DNA of 64,000 nt from Dermacentor variabilis (taxonomy: Eukaryota > Arthropoda > Arachnida > Ixodida > Ixodidae), in NCBI RefSeq assembly GCF_050947875.1, contig NC_134570.1, positions 104,070,622-104,134,621 of the forward strand, read 5' to 3'. Below are positions 55,459-64,000 of the stretch, one piece after another; within the stretch, counting starts at the first letter, position 1, and the number at the start of each line of letters is the position of its first letter. The notes under the pieces are model-generated. The model was not told the DNA's origin and searched no databases. It saw nothing but the letters and a program-made list of their open reading frames with translations. The position numbers and the translations under genes were made by a program.

Positions 55459-57467
55459 ACTAGTGCTGCATGTGACCACTGCAGCAACGAAGAAACTATC
55501 GAACGCGTTCTTTGCCATTGACCCCGATACAGCGCACACAGGCAGTAACTCGCGACCGCGCTGGTGCGTCTTCACCACCAGCCGCTTTCGGAGTCCTGCA
55601 ACGCCTAACTATACCGTCGTCACACCACCAGACAGTCAAGGCAGTCTTGAAATTTTTGCGTTCGGATGGCATATGAGAGAGACCCTAGCTCTCGCGGATG
55701 TTCGCAACCTTCTCTATTTATTTTTCTTGTCCTTGCTTTTTCTCCGCTCTTCTTTCAGTCATTCATTTCCCGTACTCGGCCCTCGGTGCAGGGCTGCAAA
55801 CCAGAATCTTCTTCGCTTAACCTGCCCACCTAAAGCCCTTCAATTGAGGGGCTTTATGCCTACCTGTCCCACACCGTCCCTCTCTCTTTCTCTCTGTGGA
55901 CGTCTCGCCTGTTCCCAGGAAGATGCACCCGAAATACAGCCTTTGTAATATGTTCTGTTCAAGAATGCCCAAAAGCGTTATCAGTGAGCAAGGTTTTAAA
56001 ATGGCGATTCATATCCGGGCAACGTTTTAATGTACAGTACGTGGTATAGTCTCAGGAAAGTGAAATTCCTAATAAAATTGTTATAAAAGTACAGCTTCCC
56101 TAGAAATTGTGCTGTGACTCTGCAAGGTCACACTCGTTTACTGGCTCGTTTTAGTAGCTTTCACATCCCACTAGGGCTTCCATTTGTATGTTTTAATTTT
56201 TTCTTATTGTTCTTTGCCACTTGCAAGCTGGGGCATATTTGCTAATGCAATTTAACTTATGGAGTCATTCTTGTTTTTTCTATCAGTATCGGCCAATCCT
56301 TCATGTAGCGGGTATTGTAAGCCAGTTGAGGGAAAAACAAGACCCCAGCACTCCGGTTTACATAATACGACATTTCTTGTCATGAAAGGGTGTCAGTGTT
56401 CTGTGTAAGGAAGTAGTGGCTGCATAAGAATAGAAAATAGCAGGCGTACTGTAGGCATTCATGTTTTACATTCCGAGGCCGCTTTAACGCTACTGTTTTC
56501 TTGATATGCTTTATTATGTGCAAGTATTCAGAGTTTTCTCGTTTCCTTTCTCGCTCAGGCAGTAAGTATGAAAGACAGGCATGGTTAAATGACACGCGAA
56601 ATATTGGCCTTGCTTGTGCTAAGCATAGACATGCATGGTCCTGTAGCGCCCGCCGACGCCGCAGCGCAGGGACGCCCTGGTCGGCGCTTTCAGCCGGCAC
56701 ATTTGCACCGGCTGCTACGCTCGGCAGCAGCGTAGCTTTGGAAGCCTGATACGTTGGACGTCGCAGCTGTCGCTCCGCTCGCCACCTTCGTCATTCTGCC
56801 GAAATAAGTGTAGGGATGACGTCATGGCTCGTTGGCCAACGTCATGACTTCCTAATGTTTCGGCGTCCAAAAGGAGCAAAGAGAGTGCACTTGCAACATC
56901 GCTCAGCCCGGTTCTACTAGTATTGCGGCAGTTTTGCTGGTTATGCTGACTTAGGAAACGCGTGCTCAGGGGCTTAACCGGCCATCACGCATTTTTCTGG
57001 GCGTCGCCACCATTGCCGTCTGTACCCAAGCTGGTCAGTTCACGCAGATTGCATGAAATATTCCTAGCCATTTTGTTGCGCCTGTATCATTTGTTCAAGT
57101 ACGCTGCATGGCGTGCTTTAAGTACTTCGTTTCTCACATGGTCTTATTTCATAATTTTAGTTTATTTCGTCTTAAAAATGCCTTCGCGCTTTCAGCCCCC
57201 CGTAATTCCTCGGCAACTTTACACAGCGCTAGGGTCTCTCACATTTGCTGTCCTACTATATGCTATGCAAAAGGAGCAGGGAGTGCATATAGGAGTAATG
57301 TTCCGTTCTACCGGTATAAGGCGTAGTTCAATAACAAAATCCATTGCCAGCAAAAATAAACTTAGAAATCATCTGCGCAATAGATGTGGAAATGGTGCTA
57401 CAACGCTTTCATTCAGTGAAACTGCTAGTGCTTCAGGTTTCCATTCACCAGAGAAAAAAGTCATTGC
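55459..57467. other. Unassigned stretch with a possible LINE tail
   Basis: The sequence at 55775-55850 ('GGTGCAGGGCTGC', 'CTTAACCTGCCCACC') resembles the LINE 3' tail motif at 385-440. The rest shows frames without domains and no gene. Confidence 0.35.
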
Positions 57468-57580
57468 GGCTTAGCTCAGCTAACCCTGGATATGCAAGGC
57501 GAAGGCTTTGTTTAGCCTGGTCAACTCTTGCTTTCGCTTGGTTAACTTTGGATTTAGCTGTAGTTATTATACATGCGTAT
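57468..57580 (+). repeat. Possible second copy of the left end of the 31233-31972 insertion
   Basis: 'GGCTTAGCTCAGCTAACC', 'TTTAGCCTGGTCAACT' and 'GCTTGGTTAACTTTGG' parallel words at 31238-31340 in order. It is weak similarity judged by eye. Confidence 0.4.
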
Positions 57581-57998
57581 GCAATCATCGTTAAGCCAGG
57601 TATGACGGCTGTGCCGAGATCGGTGGCTAGACATGACTGTGATCAGTATTGGGTAGGCACGCATCCTTCGACAGTGCGACGCCTGTTGTGCCACAGGGAA
57701 AGCTCAAGTGCTGGACGTACCAAGAGACGCCTCCAACATGCGGAGCATCGAAGCACGAACGGACAGGGTGCGAACGCAGTCGCAACATTAATGTCGGTGG
57801 TGTGACGGTTGTTTCATCCGAGCCCTCTAAAGTGAAGCAGGTCCTTGAGCAGCAGCCGCGGGCTGGTCAGCCGCCACTTGGCGATGATGGCTCAAAGCTT
57901 CCCGCTCCCGCGAAACGCTCAGAGAAGACGGCCCGGCCTCGCTCTCATCCATAGCCACGCTCGCACTGTCTAGGCGAGCGCGGCGCTCCTCTTAGCCA

Positions 57999-58025
57999 GG
58001 CCATTACCCCCTGAACAGCTTTCAG
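57999..58025. repeat. Inverted repeat left of the THAP exons
   Basis: A 27-bp sequence that is complementary to 60013-60039 with one mismatch. The arms are about 2.0 kb apart and flank the THAP exons. Confidence 0.85.
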
Positions 58026-58191
58026 GCCTGCGGTCACAAATTTTACGTCACATCAGGCAGGCTGACACTTCCAGAAGCCGCAGCGTCAGCTACATTTATT
58101 TACCCTCGTTTTCTTACGCTCCTGGCAGCGGGCGGACCGGTTGGTGGGAGCGGTGTGGTCGCGTTTATCGTTTCCCTTTGTTGTTTTTCAG

Positions 58192-58785
58192 CAATTTTGT
58201 TTCCGCGTGCGATGTGCAGTGGGTGTTAAGTTGCCAAATAAGCGTTGTATGCCGGGGTGAACAGGCAATTACGATATGGGGAAGAGGATACAAGTATTTT
58301 CTTTCCCCAAATACGACACTTTCAAGAACTGGCTACGCGCCAATCCTAGGAAGGACTTCGCGCCCACTTCGTACACTAAGGTAAGAATTATGGATGATAC
58401 TGTTGTGTGCTCCGATTGGCTTGTACATGTTAAGCACATTTACTGTGATACTTGCGAAGCCAAGATAGGTTTATTGTGCCCACACGAATTATAAACACGA
58501 TTACACAAAGGGGTGAGCATTACGTTATTTTAAAAATGGCTTTTTGGGCGTTTACGAGACGTTTGTACGTTGCTGCAGGTTTGCGCAGGTCATTTCGACG
58601 CTTCATGCATCGAGAGCACGACTTCATACACAGATCCAAGAACAGGAAACGTTCTTACAGTAGCACTGCCAGCACCGCGGTTGCGCCGTGGATCTGTGCC
58701 TACAGTTTTTTCCGGCTGTGCTCCATGGGCCCAACCAAAGGATCGTCGTTCGGCAACTGACTCTAGACTTGCTGCCGAAGTTTGA
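58192..58785 (+). pseudogene. THAP-domain gene fragment, two exons
   Basis: The first exon (58192-58380) follows an acceptor-like 'TTGTTTTTCAG' and ends at a good donor (AAG|GTAAGA). It encodes 'RCMPG', a TGA stop, then 'TGNYDMGKRIQVFSFPK' and 'NWLRANPRKDFAPT'. The second exon (58579-58785) follows 'GTTGCTGCAG' and encodes 'VCAGHFDASCIE', 'TSYTDPRTGNV' and 'LPAPRLRRGSVPTVF'. Joined in phase 0 these form a THAP zinc finger, C-x4-C ... C-x2-H, with 'PRKDF' and the C-terminal 'AVP/SVP' block. The TGA sits where the second cysteine should be. THAP domains bind DNA and occur in host regulators and in P-element transposases. No transposase domain follows before the stop at 58783-58785. Either a broken host gene or a transposon relic. 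Confidence 0.75.
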
Positions 58786-60012
58786 GTACATAGATTGATG
58801 TGAAAATGGGCACACATACGAGCTCCTTGTCGCACTGGTTGCAAACTGTGCAGCAAGCTTAATGCTGAACTTGTGTAAACAAAGCAATGATCATCTAAAT
58901 ATTAGAAAATACCAGAGGGCAAAAAAACGAAAAGCTCAAATCTTTCTTGAAAAGTTATTTTCCATACCTTGTACTTTGCTCATTTATTTGTGTTAAATTG
59001 CACTGCGGGTGTTTTATTGCAGTTTTCTGATGTGATTTCTTCAGTAAACTTCTGCCTGTTGGAGTACAATAAGCCTTCTTTTGTTCGTGTGGTGCATATT
59101 TTCTAGTCAGGATTTAAACGGCAGTTCGCTGTTTTGTAATTTGAAATTGTATTGTTTTCGGCATGTCAATGCGATGTGTTTCTCTTTTTCTCATCGAACT
59201 AAACCTGAGACAGTTCATGCTGTGGTTGGTGAATGACTTATTCATGATAACTTGTGGCTGAGTGTGGTTTTCTTCTGCAAAGTGAATGCGGAGAGATTGT
59301 GCAATTTGGTTTGTGCGTTGGTATTTCTTGTGGGCCCCTCTACCCGTAGCAGTACAATAAGTGGTTCTGTGCGTCACCTATTTATCCTACTATAGTGAAC
59401 AATTGGGCCACCACTGCGTTTAATGGGCCGTGGTTTTATCGCATGTCTTTCACTCTAAAATGCAATGTGTTCTGTTTGATGCCTTCGAAGTGCAGCATTT
59501 GTCAATTTGATAAATGAGTGAAATATTATTTTTGTCTAACTTACAAATAAAATGGCAGTATGGTTTTCTTGTTCTAACATTTGGCATGGCTTTGGCATCG
59601 CAGTGTGCTATGTTCTGCTTTCCGTCATTATACTGAGGCTCCTAGTGCGTACATTAATAAACGAATGGGTATTTTCGAGTATTGTTACTGTGCGTACCTT
59701 CTTTCAGTGCAATGACTTCTTCTGGATGTCAGTTATGATTTTATAGCACACAGTATAAAAGGCAACCTGTGTCGATATAACAGCGCGATATCGCTTGCTG
59801 TCTTCCATTTCAGCCGCGAACATTGTCCAGTGATAAATATGTTTCCATACGGAGTCTACTGTGATCAATAAATGTGTATAATTCCCTTCATAGTGTTAAT
59901 TATTACAATTACCGTGATAAATCGTGCGAACCTGGCCGTCGAGGAACCTGTATGTCACACCAGCTCTCGCGAGGCGAGCGCGCAGCAAGCGCTCACGGCC
60001 CTCCCAGCCGGT
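58786..60012. other. Unassigned stretch
   Basis: AT-rich, with several AATAAA words (for example at 59545 and 59867) that could serve the THAP transcript. No coding motif is visible. Confidence 0.4.
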
Positions 60013-60190
60013 CTGAAAGCTGTTCAGGGGGTAGTGGCCAGGCGCGCGGCGAGTCATGTGGCCAGGCGGCGACTCAGCTGCGGAGAGCGCACGCGCCAAG
60101 CCGTCGTCGTTAGCGGAGCTCGCCGCAGCGAGTCACGTGATGCGCTGGCTAGGCTGCAGTGCAGCTGTGCTGAACGGGAAGTTAAAATTG
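59940..60190 (+). promoter_or_regulatory. GC/CpG-rich patch upstream of the NRF-6-like gene
   Basis: A CpG-dense stretch lies about 200-400 bp upstream of the first coding exon. A splice-acceptor-like 'CTGTTTTTTATGCAG' ends at 60332, so the transcript may start in or before this patch and join a noncoding first exon to the coding exon. No TATA box or initiator is obvious. The patch overlaps one arm of the inverted repeat. Confidence 0.3.
60013..60039. repeat. Inverted repeat right of the THAP exons
   Basis: Complement of 57999-58025 with one mismatch; it lies in a GC-rich patch (59940-60190). Confidence 0.85.
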
Positions 60191-60363
60191 TTGACGCAGC
60201 GAAACAAGGCTCAATGCGGTTGGTAATGCTTTCGCTTTAAAAGAATGAATAAGGTTTGTGAACTCTGCATTGCTTTTGTTTTATGGAAGGTGCGTTGTCA
60301 TGCTCTAGCGCACACATCTGTTTTTTATGCAGGATCCCATTACGGCTGCGCTAAGCGACGTTG

Positions 60364-60766
60364 ATGCTCCTGATTGCCACCCTCTCCAAGTCATTTAGCT
60401 CCATGGTGTTCCAACAGTCGGCTAGGAGAGACGGTCGCAGGCCTCATTCGGCGCTATGGGTCTTGATGTCGTCGTTTGTGCTGATGCCATTCTTAACCCA
60501 TACTTCGCGAGCTCAAAACGCGAAGATCGCTACTGGCAAGAGTGAATCGGCAGGAGTGACTTTGAGAAGCCCAGATAAGAGTGTCGGCAAAATAGAGGAG
60601 GTCGACTACGTGCAAGTTGCTCGAGACGTGGTGACCGCGGGCTTTTCCAAAGTGCCGCCCTCTTTGATACGAAAACTGCTGGAAGCCGACGTGCGGCCCG
60701 AGTGCAGCACGGCGCTGCTGCGGACCATGCGAGCTTTCCAGAACCTCGAGCCGTGGGCTCTGAGAC
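60364..60766 (+). CDS. NRF-6-like protein, first coding exon (partial gene)
   Basis: The start is ATG 60364, with an in-frame TAA just upstream (60352-60354); ATG 60403 is an alternative. Residues 30-45 ('ALWVLMSSFVLMPFLT') form a hydrophobic signal peptide or anchor, with cleavage likely near 'SRAQ'. The rest begins the nose-resistant-to-fluoxetine N-terminal domain: 'VPPSLIRKLLEADVRPECSTALLRTM', where the cysteine is conserved, and 'LEPWALR' just before the splice donor (C|GTGAGT after 60766, phase 1). NRF-6-type proteins are multi-pass membrane proteins with an extracellular Cys-rich N-terminus and an acyltransferase-3 domain. In worms they act in lipid or small-molecule uptake and yolk transport. 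The 3' exons lie beyond the window. Confidence 0.85.
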
Positions 60767-61040
60767 GTGAGTATAGCTTTGTTTATTTCTAAGTGTATAT
60801 AAATACCACCGTTCCATTTCCAAAGCTTATAAAAAATCACGTGCACCACCGCACCCATGAGCACCCCCCATCCCACTGTCCTAAAGCCAAGTTTCCAAAT
60901 GGTTGGAGTTAGTGGCACGCTAACACTCGAGACACCGTGTAAACGCTATGTGTACTTTTGGTAGGATCTTGGAACCGTGTTGTGCTTTGTTGGGAATTCC
61001 ATTTGAAAGGATATTTTGTCCCTACCGCTGTGTGTCGCAG

Positions 61041-61249
61041 TATTCGACGCAAGCGGAAGGTTCCCAACGGGAATCTTCGAGGCGGCACGCGTCGACATGG
61101 GAGGATTCGACGAGTGCCTCCAGACCGTTCTGCGGGACCAGTACGGAAACGTGTTATCCCGGGGCCAGTATTGCAACTTGCTTGTTTACATTAAAAATTG
61201 GACAGCACTGGAAGTGCCGAACTCCATCGCCGAAGCCTTTCACCCGAAG
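61041..61249 (+). CDS. NRF-6-like protein, second coding exon
   Basis: The exon follows an acceptor (TGTGTGTCGCAG) and joins in phase 1 to the previous exon, reading 'WALRLFDASGRFPTGIFEA'. It continues with 'VDMGGFDECLQTV' and 'GQYCNLLVYIKNW', and ends at a donor (AAG|GTAAGA after 61249, phase 0). The pattern Trp-Ala-Leu-Arg-x-x-Asp-Ala-Ser-Gly, then Gly-x-x-x-Glu-Cys, then Gln-Tyr-Cys is diagnostic of the N-terminal domain of this family, and the cysteines probably pair in the extracellular space. No further exon of this gene is recognisable in the remaining 2.75 kb. The exon is intact, with no stops, so the gene is probably active. Confidence 0.88.
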
Positions 61250-61984
61250 GTAAGATGAATAAAATATATAATCGCATTATGCCTAAGACACATGATATAA
61301 TGAAATAGGTCGACTGACTCTAATCAAAAGTTTCGATATTAATTCGTTCTCGGTATTTCTGCATACACAGTCAACCAGATAGTAAAGTAGTAACACACTT
61401 CTTATCAGAATGATTTCATTGTGGTGTAATATTATTCCCCAGCACAAAAGTGTTGTCACCCTTTTAGGTATGTTTTTTATTCTCTGATGATTTTTTCAAG
61501 CAGGTTGCTGTATCGCCCTACCGCTGCTTTCCTATCAAGTAGTAATTTACCACACCACGTTTGAGAAACATGGTTCCAGAAACAGCAGTGTCAGTTATGA
61601 TGGAAGGGCCAAATTGGACTTTAGAAATCTACGTCGGAGCAGCGGTTACTTAAAGCGTTCGCTGCTTTCATGCTATAACGGCGTTGTAACTCAACTTGCT
61701 TCGCGGTGTGTGCAATCTTAGCGAATAGCGCACATTTTATTCTAACGCACGTAGAAACAATACTCGCCGGGGACACTGGTATCTCAGACAGGGTTATCAA
61801 TTCGTGCGAAAGTTCTAGCATATGAATTATTCCGTCAGAGCACCAATTTCTTTCATTTGAAGCTACCGATGCCGGCCACATTCGAGCGTACGCGAGGACA
61901 AATATCCCTTGTCTAAAAGTCCATATGAATCGAAACTAAAAGTTGTTTTTTTCTCTTGTAGGGTGTTGCTCAAGAAGAACTATA
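61250..61984. other. Intron 3' of NRF-6-like exon 2
   Basis: No coding motif. It is presumed to be the intron that continues past the window end. Confidence 0.5.
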
Positions 61985-62595
61985 ACTTGAGCCAATAATT
62001 TAAAAATGAAAGGCGCGTTGGAAGCGATTTGAACCGAATGCATACTATTCAGAAAATCCTATAGTAGCTCAGACATTTTTTCTCCGTAACTCCCTAATTA
62101 ACGACGTTTAATTGCCCAACTTTTCAATAATAGGCTGAGGACCTCATGTATGATACGCAGATTTGTAGGGCACCTTAAGAAATCACCGATTGAGGTGTTT
62201 CCTTTACAATACGTCTCGCGTAGTCCTTTTTTCCGGATCCTAAGAAAAGCCTGCAATATATGAAAAAAAAAAAACACGTGATGGGCGTTTACGCATTGGT
62301 ATAGTGCTGCTCTGAAGCGTGCGTTCGGTGAACAAAATCGGCTGCATCGTGGCTGGCGACGAGAAACCGGCAGTGCGTTCTTTATCTCATCGGCAGCGCT
62401 CGGCTAGCAGCATGCATTTTTCCGTCATCCGACGGGAGCCGACCCTGTTCACCGCGCGCACGCTTGAAAACAGCACGATACCACTGTGCAAGCGCTCATG
62501 CGTGATGGTATGCGTTCGGTTCAATTGGCTTCCGACGTGCCTTTCATTCTTTAAGTCTTGGTTTAAGTTATTTGGGAAACCACGTATATAAATTC
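61985..62595. mobile_element. TIR element related to the 2830-3108 repeat
   Basis: Its left part (61985-62237, minus) matches 2830-3108. Its right end (62505-62595, plus) carries the same terminal sequence, 'GCGTTCGGTTCAATTGG' followed by 'CCTTTCATTCTTTAAGTC'. So the two ends are inverted copies of each other, roughly 60-80 bp, around an unrelated 270-bp middle. It is non-coding and sits inside the NRF-6-like intron. Confidence 0.65.
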
Positions 62596-64000
62596 AAATC
62601 ATAATATTAGCACCACCGAATTCACAGGGGCTCGTAAGAATTCAGGTGGCAGGGTTCTCTTATTGTCCGCTTCTCTATATGGCTTTGTCATTGTCTCTTG
62701 TTATGTGTTGCGTGCTTCAAGCAATCATGGCACTCTTGCCCTTACTTTCGTCATTGCTTTTTTTTAGCTTCGATATTTCAGTGAATACATTATTACTCCT
62801 GGAGATCCCATTGCTCGCCTGGGGGTATGCTATATCGATGACTGTAACCAAAATGACTTGCATCTTTTAGCCAACTCAGGTAAGGCAAAACAAAAAGAAA
62901 TATATATTTTGTCTTGACTACATGAATGAAAATGCCGGTGATATACTGACTTTTATTGCTTTAATGTTTTATTGCTGGCCAGTAAGTATGATATATAGAT
63001 TAGTGTAACGGACATGAATTACGAGTTACGGCTAGCTGTGTTATGCTAAGAGAGCAGAAAGAATTCTTTTTAAATCATATGTTCTTGAGCGCCTGAATGA
63101 TCTGGTAGCTCATTCAGAGCATTACGTAATTTTCCAGGGTTCCCAATCTACCAAGTTGTGATTGCGCTATCAGGGCGTGTGTAAGGATTTTCAGAGACAA
63201 AACCAAGGCACCGTGGGATTTTTATGCTTGCGCTACTGGCTAGGAGGTCTGTCTAACATGAGCGCAGATTGAAATGCTGGCATAAAATTCGCAGTTTTGC
63301 CCGAAAGGCGAATAAACGATTGCGATAGCAAATTAGTACACAGCTATATTGAGCTCCGATAATAGTTTAATCGGCCGTATAACCTTGCATAGATTTGCTT
63401 TCTAACTAAATTAACAAGCATGGTGTAACGCGCACAAGCAATCATGAACACATCTTCCTTGATGACCACGAAATTCACTGGAAGAACGCTGGAGTGAGGG
63501 AGCGTGGCAGCAGCAGCGACCGAATTAACCTTCGTATTGCCTCTAGCTTCAGCGTGAACAAAGCGGTGAATACACAGCGCAGACAAAACTATCAGCACTC
63601 GGCGTACACTCCGCCCCTATAGGCAATCGTTTTATAGGACCCGGCAGTGTAGTGGTTTAGAAGAACTTGTTGTTGGGCGAGTTGGTAGAGTTGGTTGGAA
63701 GTGTAGTGGTAGTGCAGGATCCGTTGTCATCCACTGATCTTGACATCACGCAATGGAGCTACCACTTTAGGTTTTGGTATCTAGTTTATTGTTTATTTAA
63801 AATTGTCGGCGTATTTATACGCAAATTGAAGCACCCTACCTGTGACAGGACTGCCAATGCCATTCGAAGAGACATTATCGTAATCTGGTTAAATAAAACA
63901 CCGGGGCAGCCCTTTAAACAAACTTCCTTCACACGAACGTGGGTACGTCCACTGCACGAACTGAATATGCCCTATTGGTGCTTGCCACAGCGTTTCTTAT
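62596..64000. other. Intron continuation, no features recognised
   Basis: Short frames only. A 74-codon hydrophobic frame (62646-62870) lacks splice signals and family motifs. No tRNA or repeat is called. Confidence 0.45.

Noticed and set aside
55430..55948. 172-codon frame with a hydrophobic middle
   Set aside because: It spans a tandem duplication and a LINE-tail-like sequence; no family resemblance.
57649..57954. 101-codon frame upstream of the THAP exons as a host exon
   Set aside because: No domain and no clear splice boundaries; it overlaps possibly repeat-derived sequence.
59872..60240. 122-codon frame starting with a hydrophobic segment
   Set aside because: The body is a compositionally biased CpG-rich patch with Arg/Ala content; more likely a promoter region or repeat.
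62646..62870. Hydrophobic 74-codon frame as a further NRF exon
   Set aside because: It lacks splice sites in the phase required (phase 0) and any family motif; T-rich DNA often encodes hydrophobic runs.

Overview
The window looks like nuclear DNA of an ixodid (hard) tick. Three things suggest this. It carries a tRNA-derived SINE of the type common in hard ticks, it is packed with decayed retrotransposons of several clades, and its few host exons have canonical GT/AG introns and belong to a membrane acyltransferase family that is expanded in arthropods. Nothing bacterial or viral is evident: no operons, no rRNA, no CRISPR array. The species call is an inference from repeat types.

Host genes are sparse and sit at the edges. 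A terminal exon (7536-7754) looks like the C-terminal end of a nose-resistant-to-fluoxetine (NRF-6)-like acyltransferase. At the other end, two exons (60364-60766 and 61041-61249) clearly encode the signal peptide and cysteine-rich N-terminal domain of another NRF-6-like gene on the same strand. About 53 kb of repeats separates them, which suggests a head-to-tail family cluster invaded by transposons. A two-exon THAP domain (58192-58785) lies just upstream of the second gene. It has a stop codon in place of a zinc-binding cysteine and is bracketed by an inverted repeat.

The rest is mobile DNA. From left to right: an RT scrap (~380-850), a SINE (1880-2115), a decayed I-type LINE (3190-5055, minus), a 1.96-kb almost completely palindromic foldback element (8562-10520), an RTE-type LINE with one frameshift (11700-14545, plus), a broken IS630/mariner-like transposase (16203-18250), a broken hAT/BED transposase (18770-20880), a full-length I-type LINE with a perfect 14-bp target-site duplication (23061-28335, minus), hairpins and a MITE (28438-29153), a CR1/Jockey-like LINE split by a 740-bp insertion that carries a tRNA-like region (30650-33012), an RNase H-bearing LINE (33785-37860, plus), a small foldback (38189-38302), a second CR1/Jockey-like LINE split by a 3.1-kb unidentified insertion (39970-44260), an internally rearranged Ty3/Gypsy element with 155-bp LTRs (46428-49306, minus), a 45-bp tandem repeat (52423-52603), a field of degenerate B-box-like repeats (53740-54520), and a further foldback (55180-55407).

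Most LINE reading frames are broken by only one or two stops or frameshifts. Some of these may be assembly errors and not real decay. I found no intact, obviously functional multi-gene system. The most unusual structures are the long palindrome, the two cleanly resolvable nested insertions, the fold-back rearrangement inside the Gypsy element, and the THAP unit between inverted repeats.
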